Below are positions 53,151 through 63,217 of a DNA stretch of 64,000 nt, in pieces; position 1 is the first letter of the stretch; each line of letters begins with the position of its first letter. This stretch comes from Leguminivora glycinivorella. Its lineage: Eukaryota; Arthropoda; Insecta; Lepidoptera; Tortricidae. Under the pieces are notes generated by a model that was not told the DNA's origin, did not search any database, and worked only from the letters and a program-made list of their open reading frames with translations. The DNA lies in assembly GCF_023078275.1 (NCBI RefSeq), contig NC_062977.1, positions 15,459,118 to 15,523,117 of the forward strand, in the 5' to 3' direction. The translations under genes and the position numbers were made by a program.

Positions 53151-53344
53151 AAGATTACTTTGCTAAACCGCGAATAACGTGCTATTCAATCAGTACTAAT
53201 TCGTTATACTTAGGTACTTGCGTATTATACTTACGTGCAATTAATGTTACACTTAACATTAAATTCCTACACAAGTATAACGGTAACCCTAACGGCCTGA
53301 TTGACTAGCACGTTATCTATTCGCGGATTTGCAAAGTAATCTTC
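53151..53344. mobile_element. MITE L (194 bp)
   Basis: AAGATTACTTTGCTAAACCG, CGAATAACGTGCTATTCAAT faces, in inverse, ATTGACTAGCACGTTATC and CGCGGATTTGCAAAGTAATC. Arms about 45 bp. A lone arm occurs at 11700. Confidence 0.87.
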
Positions 53345-53384
53345 TATATTTTGAACGAACCGATAGCAAAAATATTATATAAAT

Positions 53385-53465
53385 AAATATTATAAGACAT
53401 TCTTACACAGATTGACTGAGTCCCAGGGTAAGCTCAAGAAGGCTTGTGTTGCAGGTACTCAGACA
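53385..53465 (-). mobile_element. SINE family I subfamily tail (antisense fragment)
   Basis: ACATTCTTACACAGATTGAC, GTAAGCTCAAGAAGGCTTGT and GGTACTCAG are the reverse complement of the tail of the SINE at 53525, which has the variant body ACACAAGCCTTCTTGAGCTT. Confidence 0.85.
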
Positions 53466-53524
53466 AAGATATTAATTTATTATACATATGTACAGTATAT
53501 AACACGACCTCCCACGACCACATT

Positions 53525-53785
53525 TGACGACCGGTCTGACGCAGTCGGTAGTGACCCTGCCTGCTGCGCCGCGGTCCCGGGTTCGAATCCCGATAAGGGC
53601 ATTTATTTGTGTGATGAGCACAGATATTTGTTCCTGAGTCATGGATGTTTTCTATGTATATAAGTACGAGTATTTATATATTATATATATCGTTGCTGAG
53701 TACCCACAACACAAGCCTTCTTGAGCTTACCGTGGGCCTCAGTCAATCTGTGTAAGAATGTCCTATAATATTTTTTTTTTTTTTA
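53525..53785 (+). mobile_element. SINE family I, copy 3 (variant tail)
   Basis: The head TGACGACCGGTCTGACGCAG and GGGTTCGAATCCCGATAAGG match copies 1 and 2. The 3' part differs (CACAACACAAGCCTTCTTGA, GCCTCAGTCAATCTGTGTAA) and is shared with 53385 and 63133. Ends in a T-rich run. Confidence 0.9.
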
Positions 53786-53870
53786 TACATAGAAAACATC
53801 CATGACTCAGGAACAAATATCTGTGCTCATCACATAAATAAATGCCCTTACCGGGATTCGAACCCGTTTG
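53786..53870 (-). mobile_element. SINE family I head fragment (antisense)
   Basis: ACATAGAAAACATCCATGAC, AGGAACAAATATCTGTGCTC and CCCTTACCGGGATTCGAACC. With 53525 it forms an inverted pair with arms of about 84 bp. Confidence 0.9.
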
Positions 53871-54009
53871 GTTATCAACATTAGTGACCCATATAGTTCA
53901 GTTGCAGAAAACAAACTCTAATTAGTCATGAAAACTAAAAACTCTTCCTAGCAGTAGCAGACACTACCACAGATCTCTTACAAGCAGTTATAGTGCACGG
54001 CATGGGCTA

Positions 54010-54550
54010 CCCTCATCTGGCAGAATAATTTTGGTCATCAGAAACACACTTCGCATAACATGTTTCGCAGAAGCACTTTCGGTCGAATAGTAATTTTGCA
54101 GAAAACTTAGTTGGCATTATTACTACCACGCATACCATACATTTGGTAGAATATTGGTTTGCAGAACTTTATTTTGCTCGAATTTGATTTAGCATAACAA
54201 GAGCAGAATTATGACACGCTATCAAAAAGGAAATACTGTCACAGAGCCACCATTAGGTACGACGCCGAGCGAAGCGAGGAGGAGTGTTTGGTATCTTGCA
54301 CCCCAACACAACCGATTCAATATCAAAAAGCTAATTGGAAGGAGAAGGACAATTTTATGCCGCCTAAATATTATGCAGAAATATTATCTGCGAAAGTACC
54401 ATTGTCTATAAGACTATTATCCTCGTCAACAATATCAACATTGCCAAAGCATATTCTGCGTAAGGTGTTTCTGTCAAATGTGACTTCTAGCAAGAATTAT
54501 TATACGAATCAAATATATGCGAAAAAAGTTTCTGCAAGACAATAGTCAAC
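54010..54550. repeat. Element F2: reiterated TTTGCAGAA/CGAAT-type words
   Basis: Many variants of GCAGAA, TTCGCATAAC, GTCGAATAGTAATTTTGCAG and AGCATAACAAGAGCAGAATT follow one another, resembling the texture of F1 at 4300-5215. No coding support for the overlapping 66- and 85-codon frames. Class unknown. Confidence 0.45.
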
Positions 54551-54554
54551 CGCA

Positions 54555-54682
54555 CGGCAAACTTTTAGACCATATAGCCTTGCGCAGAAGCGATTTTTCT
54601 TATTAGATAGTTTTTTTGCTCGTATATGTACGATGCGCGACACTTGCCCCACCACCGCGCCTAATGGTCTAAAAGTTTGCCG
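54555..54682. repeat. 19-bp perfect inverted repeat
   Basis: CGGCAAACTTTTAGACCAT at 54555-54573 and its exact inverse at 54664-54682, perhaps ends of a 128-bp MITE next to F2. Confidence 0.82.
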
Positions 54683-55954
54683 CAAAAGCTTTAAAAATCT
54701 TTCATCGCGACGTGGCGCCTAAAACTAAAAACGTTTACCATAACCAGCATTAAAGGCTAACAGGTAAACAAAATTGATTCGTTAATTGAAACGCTCACGA
54801 AAACGGCAGAACTTACAGGCCTATTAGTAATGATATAGATCGTTTCATCCAGTAAGACGCGCGTGTAGGGTTCTATAATCCAAGTTTTTAAGGTTGGATT
54901 TGACAATTTTGCTCGTCACGTTGAAAATTCATCGTTTCCTTCATGAAGGCGCGAGCGTTAGCTCTTTTTGTTCTGTTTTTAAAGGTTAGATGCCCGTCAT
55001 TGTGAATGGCACATTACCTATATACTGCAAGACACTCCCGCGGAAGCGACGATGTCATACCGAGGGGTCACCGGGGAGTGTTGGCAGCGTGACAAGTAAT
55101 TTTACTAATTAAACGGGGGACAGGGGATTAATTTAATTTTGGGGGTTCAGTTTAATACAGCTAACGATACGATAACGATATCTAGAAAAGAAATTACTGC
55201 GAGCAACGCAGTGCGTTCACCGTGACATAAATCACGCCCCCAGTGGATGGATTCCATTTTTTTCCACGACCTAACTAAATATGAAAACAATTAAGTGGCT
55301 TCATACCTGCTTGCTAAATGTATCGAGGGTCAAAAAAAACATAGAATTCGAGTGATGTAAATAATTAATAGATGCCCACTATGGGACTCAGATTCTAAAA
55401 CATAAGTACTTATTTTCTACAAAATGATTTGAAATTTAATAAGTAAAGCTTAACTTCTCAGACAATTAAAATGCCTAAAGTAACTTTAGATTCAGTTGGC
55501 GTTAAGCGAAGTCCCTAAGAGTCCTTAAAATGTCCTAGTGCCACTCAGCACCCCAGGCTACTCTAGACAGCTATGGAGGGATGATTATGAATAAAGTTTC
55601 CACACAAGTAGTAAGAACGTATTAAATAAATTGAGCATGAAATGGTACTTAATACGCGCTTCGACGCAACAACACGAGCAATAAGACTACTGTAATAAAA
55701 CATATATGATTAAACCTTTATGATTCAAAATCATCATTATTTATCATTAGCGTACAATGTAGTACAATTCTCGTACATATTTTCTGATTAGAAAGAAAGT
55801 TGAATTTTTTTTTGATGTGACTTTGGATTCCGTACGATATCATGTCACCGCTAGAAAGTATGACACAAAGAAAGACGTGCCTGGAGATTGCTTAAATGAC
55901 CCAGCTATTAAAATTTCTGATGATGATTATGATGCATAATCTCAAAAACACAAA
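54683..55954. other. No gene seen
   Basis: A slightly GC-richer part at 54930-55090 has no coding or repeat match. Confidence 0.5.
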
Positions 55955-56150
55955 AAATCACGCCTATATCCCAAAACGGACAGGCAGAGCACATGAAACG
56001 CTGAAAGCGCTGTGCCACTCTTAGCAAATGAGCGCGATATTGCAGTGAAAGGTTGCTAGCCCGTCACTCTAAACATTGAACCCATATCCCACAATGTACT
56101 TCAGGTGGTGAAATTCTTAACCCGTCACCAAGGAGCATGATGAAATTCCT
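55955..56150 (-). mobile_element. Family G copy 5 (antisense)
   Basis: AAAATCACGCCTATATCCCA, GGACAGGCAGAGCACATGAA, TGCCACTCTTAGCAAATGAG and TTCTTAACCCGTCACCAAGG, the longest G copy. Confidence 0.78.
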
Positions 56151-56514
56151 TAATTAGTAAAGTTATTTAAAGTACCGTAAACGTAAACAAAAGACGGGTG
56201 GTAAAGAAAAGGAATCGACGCGACGGTGAATATATTAATGAATATTTGATGAGCTATGGAGCATTTGATCTGGTGGAATGTTGCCAATTTATTTATACAC
56301 CCAACTTATTCATTAAGCTTTGTGGCAAAATGAATATCCTAACTATTTGTCGTATGGTCCCAAGAGTTTTGTGAAACAATGTCTACTATTTTGGTATCAG
56401 AATAAAACTACATTGGGACTGGATTTGACTGGATTGGAACTCCGAGAAAATCCACATATATACTTTATAAATATTTTGGGAACAAAAGTAGAAGTAAGTC
56501 GGTTGCGGCTTATT
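56151..56514. other. No gene seen
   Basis: The 84-codon frame starting at 56320 has no recognisable domain and runs into family T. Confidence 0.45.
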
Positions 56515-56702
56515 AAAGTACATTACGATACAAGTGCGGAAAAGAGGAAGTACGAAACGAGTGTTTTAAATTGACACGAGTTACGAATTTCCTTTTCGCA
56601 CGTGTATCGTACCTACGACGTTTTTCGTAAGTTTCAAACTGACAAGAAATGAACCATTTCTCACACTAGTGCGTAAAAAAGCACCACCTACCTACTGAAA
56701 TT
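56515..56702 (+). repeat. Family T copy 2
   Basis: CATTACGATACAAGTGCGGA, GAGTGTTTTAAATTGACACG, TTTTCGCACGTGTATCGTAC and CTAGTGCGTAAAAAAGCACC match 29150-29372. Confidence 0.75.
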
Positions 56703-58351
56703 TTTTTTTTAAATGTCTTAAGTAGGTTGGACGCTGGTATTGTTATCTGACACAAAAATTACAAGGCCCTATGCACGGCGCTCAAACTACGAGTACTTAC
56801 CTATAGGTAACATGCAATGTATCTGCTTACATTGCGGACTGTTGAGGCCACGGTGTTTTCAGTCAAAGGAAATAGTAAATCCGATGTACTTAGGATATGT
56901 TTAGGAAACTCAACGATAGAGGGCGTGAAAAACAATTATATGCCGTAGTGCATTGTTCGCTAGATGCCAATGTTACCCCCCCCCCGCAAACTGGCTAACG
57001 ACTTGTTTTCGTTAAATGTATAAGTATTTTTGATGTCCAAAATTTTCGCTAGATGTCGCTATACCACCTACAAACTAGCGAACGACATTTTATGGTTAAT
57101 TATATTATGTAATTAAATTGTAAATTTTATTATTGACATCTTTTTTTAGTGACCGATTGATGAATGGTATACATCAAACCTATTTAAAAATCCCGCCTTA
57201 AATATGTGGCGTTATATGTTTAAAAGGTCCACATGCTTTATGTGCTTAAGGAACTTTTAGGCAACGAAAGTCACATGAAAAGTTGTTGTAACTTAATAAT
57301 AGATGGCGCCGCATTCGAAATTCTTGACTGATAACTCTATACCATACTTTTCAATATACTCTACTCTATGGTTGAGGCTACATACATTTCAGGTCATTAA
57401 TCAATACTGTAATATAAATTTCACACACCGCATAAACAAGGCCCGTAAGGTACAAACATTAATAGGAACTACATACATTTTTATTAATATCTGTATAATT
57501 TAGGGAACAAGTACGCAGGAAACTTTCCAACTCACCCTTGGTTTTTTTTTTCACTTTTTTTAAAAGGGAAAATATAAATAAAATCCATCTGTAAAGTCAG
57601 GGTCTAAAGGACGAACCACACCCGGCAACTTCAAATGGATTGAAGATAAATATTTACAGGAGCGAGGTGGTCCTTTAATGACCGCTTGTTATTGTTTGTT
57701 TATGATATGTTTAATGCGACTTTAACAGTTATGAGGGCGAGGATTATACTATTAGATGTATAAGCTTTGCAATAGATACCTACATAATTATCAAATTATC
57801 ATTTATCATAGTGTACCCTCTTAAACAAGTACTTACGCTTTTTTAAGTTCAGTATTTTCAGTGATTTATTCATAATCCAACGTGATCCACCAATTGGTTC
57901 ATCGAAGCACAGTTATTTTATAATTTACATGTCTTTATATTTACTTGATTGGTACCTAATATATATGTTATGGACCAAGTGATTAATAAGGGCATTATGT
58001 ATAATGTCCGGGCATTATGAATAATGCCTAGCCGCCTAATTAATGGCAATATAGTATTGACCCATTAACCGGTATATGTAGTGTCCAAGAAATTCGTTCA
58101 TTGAAATGACACCCACGATGAGCACCTAAAATACTTTGAAAAAAGGTAGTCCTTAATAGGACTAAAACTAAAAATGTGTCAAAAAACACTATCGGTTGTA
58201 TGATGGAGGGCATACAACAAAACTTACAACATGAGCAAGGAGAAACGGAGAATGATGAATTTACTAATAAATAATAATTTTTGAATACATTTTTAACATC
58301 TTATAGAAAAACAAACTTTGATTCGGCCGGTTTCGGTACCTTTAACCATAG
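56703..58351. other. No gene seen; one imperfect local duplication
   Basis: See 56945-57105. The rest is AT-rich with no coding signal. Confidence 0.5.
56945..57105 (+). repeat. Imperfect tandem duplication
   Basis: GTTCGCTAGATGCCAATGTT, CGCAAACTGGCTAACGACTT recurs about 100 bp later as TTTCGCTAGATGTCGCTATA, TACAAACTAGCGAACGACAT. A C10 run interrupts the first unit. Confidence 0.55.
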
Positions 58352-58660
58352 ATTAAATATAACAAGATCATACCATCCCATACATTAAAATGCGACCGCC
58401 TAAGACCGCGCTTACACTCCACCACACATAGATGGCGCCACAAAAAAATGTCTTGTAACTTTCGATTATACTTGTAGATGGCGTTGTGTCACTTTTGACA
58501 TAGATTTACGGCTCGGAATTGACACTTAATGCCAATCTACAAATAATCGGTCGCAACAAGGCATTTTTTTGTGGCGCCATCTATGTGTGGTGGAGTGTAA
58601 GCGCGTTCGTAGGCGGTCGCATTTTAATGTATGGGATGGTATGATCTTGTTATATTTAAT
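58352..58660. mobile_element. 309-bp inverted-repeat element with arms of about 97 bp
   Basis: ATTAAATATAACAAGATCAT, ACCATCCCATACATTAAAAT, GCGACCGCCTA, TTACACTCCACCACACATAG and ATGGCGCCACAAAAAAATG at the left are matched almost base for base in inverse at 58563-58660. The interior is about 115 bp. No coding capacity. High arm identity suggests recent origin or gene conversion. Confidence 0.92.
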
Positions 58661-58698
58661 TTATGCTAAAGCTAAAGCTTGTTATATTTAATTTATGT
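58647..58698 (+). repeat. Tandem duplication of about 31 bp at the element edge
   Basis: CTTGTTATATTTAATTTATG occurs at 58647 and again at about 58678, separated by CTAAAGCTAAAG. Confidence 0.8.
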
Positions 58699-59020
58699 TA
58701 AAACACAGTTTCGAATTTGTCAAATTCGTTACGAATCAGTCCTTAGTAACACTAAACGAACTGGAAACAAATAGTGTTCGACATTTGTTACACAATAGTT
58801 CGTTTTAATGGTTTCTTTTTCCGCAAACCGAAACGGCAGACCGAGCATATCACACGTCAGATTTTCCGACGTGAAAATGAAATACACCGATATTTCGCAC
58901 TCTAAAAACTTTGGTGTTACGAAAGGCAACAATTTTACTGGCATTTTATTTGTGGATTTCGACAATAAAACTTTATAAGTTTATTAATAAGGTTATTAAT
59001 AGTAGGTTAGTGGTAGGTAT
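58699..59020. other. No gene seen
   Basis: Opposed short frames at 58729-59147 include the LINE fragment below but no other protein-like sequence. Confidence 0.45.
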
Positions 59021-59161
59021 CGCTGGGAGGACAGTGTGGTGGCGGATCTGCGTCAACTTCAAGTCAATGACTGGCAAGAGGCTACGCAAGATCGGGACAG
59101 ATGGCGATCTCTCATTTCGGAGGCCAAGATTCACTTTGGATCACTGACCCAAAATAGTTAG
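59021..59161 (+). pseudogene. LINE ORF2 C-terminus fragment
   Basis: 47 codons ending in TAG: RWEDSVVADLRQLQ, then WQEATQDRDRWRSLISEAK and IHFGSL. The pattern D-W-x-x-x-A-x-D-R-x-x-W-R is the usual C-terminal end of RTE-like or related LINE reverse transcriptases in insects. The upstream part is missing, so this is a 5'-truncated insertion. Confidence 0.72.
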
Positions 59162-59842
59162 TTAGTTAGGTTATTAAGCTATCATTTAAATGTACCGAAA
59201 TTAGGTTAATCATTTGATTTCTTGAATTTTTTTTGGTTTTAAGGATAAATAAATGTCTAACAAATAATAAAGAATCTCTGTACTCGTAAAACTCATACTC
59301 TAGTAAAAGTAACGCTGGTTTTGATTCTAGTACACTTGTGTTTCACTTACTAAATAAGAACTTTTTACGAGTTCTCATCATTAAGGGTTTCGTTACGAGT
59401 TAAGAACTCATAAGTAGGTAGTTTACACAGCATTAAATATTTTATAATATTTACTCTCATAAAAAATATAGGTCAGAATCCAAAAGCCATTTTTTTTAGA
59501 ATTGGTCTCATAGTAAGACTTACTCAGTATGACCTATATTCACCCCATACATTATTACAGGTAACAAATACACACCATGTGTGAATGAAGTTAATAAGAT
59601 GACCGACTTTCACACAAAAGGCCGCAGTTAACAAAAGAAGGCAATAAGTCGAGTGACCTTGGAAGGCTTTACCTGAAAATCATAATAATCTACCACAGAG
59701 TACAAGTACAGAAGTCTCACTCCTTTGATGTTCACAAAATGCCGCCATTCTCGCAGCCGACATTAAGTTCTAATGCAGCGCGCTAAAAGCTAGGTCGTCA
59801 CCACTGAATGGGACTTGCACTCGTGGCCGCCAACTCAGGGTA
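59162..59842. other. No gene; repeat BB fragment at 59694-59757
   Basis: ACAAGTACAGAAG and CTCCTTTGATGTTCACAAAA with TGCCGCC recur at 62903-62968. Other sequence AT-rich. Confidence 0.45.
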
Positions 59843-59998
59843 TTTACGTAGCCGAATGACACAAACGCTCATGAAACGAAACGCTCGTAGATATCTATCT
59901 CTATCACTCTTGCGTATTAGCACGACAGAGCCAGACTACCTGTCGCGGCGTGTCGTTTTCGTTTTCCGTCGCAGAAATGCCATTCGGCTACGGCATCT
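59843..59998 (-). mobile_element. Family D MITE copy 8, complete
   Basis: TACGTAGCCGAATGACACAA to GAAATGCCATTCGGCTACGG, with the core ATCTATCTCTATCACTCTTG. About 155 bp. Confidence 0.88.
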
Positions 59999-60468
59999 GT
60001 ACTAGTAACTCGGCGAAAGAATCGCGAAGTGAGCCGCCCCTGATAATACGGTCCCGTGAAGCCTATCGCATTACACTTACAAGTGCGAAAAGGACGCAAC
60101 GACGCGACAGGCTATGTCAGACTAGTGTGCTAGGCCCGCTGAAAATCTGAACCATGCTACGGTCGTACATACTACGGGCTTCGTTCGTAGAGGGTCTACG
60201 GGGACTCTACGAACAATATAGCCTCCAATAGGGCTCGTCTACGCTAACCCGATGGCCGTATCATGGTCGTGTTTTTGCTACTTGTCATATTATACGTCAC
60301 TTTCGCACTTACTGAATAAAATGTAACAGACATAGCGACAAAAGATAGACAGCCGTATCGTATCTTAGCCCTGCTGATGTTTATATGGGAACTGCACGCT
60401 CCCTGCACAAATTATTTTATAACAGCTAAACAAAACCAGATGTACATATGTCTATAAAATATATATAA
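59999..60468. other. No gene seen
   Basis: Short TACGG/CTACG words recur near 60155-60230, but no element ends are clear. Confidence 0.4.
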
Positions 60469-60735
60469 TAACTAGCTTTAACCCACGGCTTCGCTCGACT
60501 TCTAAAATTCGAAAATTGTGGAATACTTCATACAGACTTCCACCCCCCATTTTAGGGAACTTGGGGGTTAGAAAGAGACAAAAGTAGCCCATGTCACTCT
60601 CCATCCCTTCAACTATCTGCCCCTAAAAATTCACGTCAATTCGTCGCTCCGTTTTGCCGTGAATCCCGTGAAAGACGGACAAACAAACAGACACAGACCC
60701 ACACAATTTCCTATTTATAACTTTAGTAGGATTAG
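60469..60735 (+). mobile_element. Family R copy 3
   Basis: ACTAGCTTTAACCCACGGCT, TTAGAAAGAGACAAAAGTAG, CACTCTCCATCCCTTCAACT, GCTCCGTTTTGCCGTGAATC and TATTTATAACTTTAGTAGGA. Confidence 0.83.
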
Positions 60736-60844
60736 AATACGATACTTAAGACCGTAAAATGATAGATTTGTTTATATTTAAAAAAGTTATTCAGGGTGTC
60801 ACATATTTCTAGTGCGTTGTTTCATCTGCTACAATATATACTAA

Positions 60845-60994
60845 CGCCGTGTCTTGCGTGGGCGACGGTCGCGCGACCGTCGCCGTCGCGTCTCATCGCA
60901 TCGTCTACTTCCATATCGATAAGGTTTGATTTCGTATGCGTCGCACCGCCGTCGCGCGACCATCGCGCGACCGTCGCCCACGCAAGCCACGGCG
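60845..60994. mobile_element. GC-rich MITE Q
   Basis: CGCCGTGTCTTGCGTGGGCG, ACGGTCGCGCGAC at the left; GTCGCGCGAC, GACCGTCGCCCACGCAAGCC and ACGGCG at the right. GGTCGCGCGACC is itself palindromic and recurs. Confidence 0.85.
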
Positions 60995-61579
60995 TAAATG
61001 TACAACTAGGTAGGTATTTTTTAAAATGGAACGGTCGGTGTTCGGTCGGTTTCAGTCGGTGACATTCTATGGCACAATTGGCGGCAAATTGTATACAAGT
61101 TAGAATGGAAGTAGCGCAACAACTTTACTGTATACTGCACAATTATACTACAAAGCTCGTATTTTATTTACTTTCGCAGTTGAACGCGCTGTTTTTTTAC
61201 ATTATACATTGTATATATATATATATATAATATGTTATTTTCTCGTAAAACAATAACTAAAGTTGTTGCTCTAAAAAAGAGAATGTTTTATTAGGCACAA
61301 ACAAAGATATTTAAATTATAATGTACATTGAAAATGTAACAATCAAAACACTTACCTAAAAAAGAGAAACAACCTATCTTTATATTTTAAACAATTTACA
61401 ATGTAACGTTATTTATAGAATAAAGCCTTTTATTTATAGAATATATGTTATTTATAGAATAAACATTTCTTGTGAAAAATACAGCTGTCAAAGTCATGGC
61501 CATGTCATAGACACTCACAAGAGTTGTAGGATGAATAGGTAGCAAAAAGGCTATATTTACATATACTATATATATATAT
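60995..61579. other. No gene; AT-rich, (AT)n at about 61209-61229 and 61566-61581
   Basis: Only dinucleotide AT microsatellites noted. Confidence 0.6.
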
Positions 61580-61950
61580 ATAGTACCTAGTATAGCGCAG
61601 TACCTATCTCATTCTCAACTAATTCCCGTTGAGGCGGCGCTAAATCTCTGCGGACTGGTTTTGTGAGCCACGGTTCGTTTCCTAACCGTTTCAATTTCCT
61701 AACCGTTTGTCTTAATTATTCTAAGAAAGTGCATCCTTCAGCATGACATATTTCCTAGTTTCCAAAATAACACACAACAGCTCGCATTTTCTTGGGTAAA
61801 GCTTTCTGTATTAGTTGAACGCCCACTGGTTTACTATAGCCCAGTATCTCAAAATCTCAACTAATGCCCGTTGGGGCGGCGCTAAATCTATTTCTGCGGG
61901 CTGCGACTAGTGGAGCCACGGGTGATTTAAACTGTAATTTTCCCAACCAT
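61580..61950 (+). repeat. Direct repeat, two units of about 110 bp, 260 bp apart
   Basis: TCTCAACTAATTCCCGTTGA, GGCGGCGCTAAATCT, GCGGACTGG and GAGCCACGG (61600-61665) recur as TCTCAACTAATGCCCGTTGG, GGCGGCGCTAAATCT, GCGGGCTGC and GAGCCACGG (61853-61921). Confidence 0.75.
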
Positions 61951-62116
61951 TTTATATTTACCATAAGTAGACGTACTTAATTGTAGAGTAGTTATGACTC
62001 GAAAAACAAATCAATATAACAAAATGACACGAATGATATAGAAAAAACGGCTTGTCTCTAAGTACAAAATTCTATTTAAATTTTATTTTATCTAAAATGA
62101 AAAATATTTTATCTCT

Positions 62117-62168
62117 AAAAAAACCGGCCAAGTGCGAGTCGGACTCGCCCACCGAGGGTTCCGTACCT
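62117..62168 (+). mobile_element. Family B 5' end fragment
   Basis: AAAAAAACCGGCCAAGTGCG, AGTCGGACTCGCCCACCGAG, GGTTCCGTAC: the canonical start of family B, after which similarity ends. Confidence 0.82.
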
Positions 62169-62399
62169 ACAAAACTATTAGGTACTTTTACGTTACTCAC
62201 ATAAGTCTAAAGACTGGGCTAGGCTAGAAGTATAGGTTCTCTAATGAGCATAATTGTGTTTAGCGCCACCTCTCGACGAATTCGCGAACTAATTAGCACA
62301 GCTTGCGTGAGGTCTTTTATAATGTTAACCAAATTCAACATTTTTTATTTTATTTTAAAGTAGGTGTTTTATGTAAAATTTCGTAGCTATAAATTTTAA

Positions 62400-62540
62400 C
62401 ACCTTTATTCATAAACGTACACTAAAGTTATCCAGCCGATAAAGTTCGTTTATCCCTTTCTATCACACCAATACGTCGGAAAGGGACAACCGAACTTTAT
62501 CGGCTTGATAACTTAGTGTACGTTTATGAATAACGGGGTG
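62400..62540. mobile_element. MITE P (141 bp) with arms of about 60 bp
   Basis: CACCTTTATTCATAAACGTA, CACTAAAGTTATCCAGCCGA and TAAAGTTCG are mirrored by CGAACTTTATCGGCTTGATA, ACTTAGTGTACGTTTATGAA and TAACGGGGTG. Confidence 0.9.
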
Positions 62541-63132
62541 AGTATTACCGTACTGTAAAAATGTAATGTATAGTTGTATACGGATTAATGAATTTAATAT
62601 AGATAGGTAATTATTGATATGTGGCAAAACGAAGGAAATTGTTTACACCTTCGCAATAAGTATCTAATTCTGCGCTGTGATAGAGTTGCCATAGTAGGTA
62701 TGTATACCTATATTGTATAATAGGCAATAAGAGGCAAAAAACATATTGTGCTAAAATATTTAAAATACCTACAGTCATTTCCGAAACGTGTGAATTCATG
62801 TCAATACTTTCTTTTATCAGTATTACACGGAGTAGGTAAACGTTTCGTGGCAGCGGCAGCGCACACTGCAGAGAGCGCACGTGGACACCGGCGCGGCGCC
62901 ACAGAATATATAATAGCACAAGTAAAGAAGGCCCACTGCTTTGATGTTTCCGAAATGCCGCCTTTTTAAATACCTACAACATTCTTACAAAGAAACGAGC
63001 CGCACGTGCGCGGCGTCCGGTGATAGGGTTACCAATGGATCCAAACGAATTAATACTCACATTAAATGTTATATTATTATATTCAAGTCTTGAGTACTTT
63101 CTAGGTATATACGCTGTATTTATATATTTTTG
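62541..63132. other. No gene; repeat BB copy at 62903-62968
   Basis: GCACAAGTAAAGAAGGCCCA and TTTGATGTTTCCGAAATGCC match 59694-59757. The adjacent GC-rich 62845-62900 lacks coding evidence. Confidence 0.45.
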
Positions 63133-63217
63133 TTCAAGGTTCCAACATCACAAGCCTTATTGAACTTTTCCGTGGGACTTAATCAGTAGTAGATCTGTAT
63201 AAGAATATCTTTTGGTA
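63133..63217 (+). mobile_element. SINE family I variant tail fragment
   Basis: TTCCAACATCACAAGCCTTA, GAACTTTTCCGTGGGACTTA and GATCTGTATAAGAATATC parallel the tail of the SINE at 53525. Confidence 0.65.
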
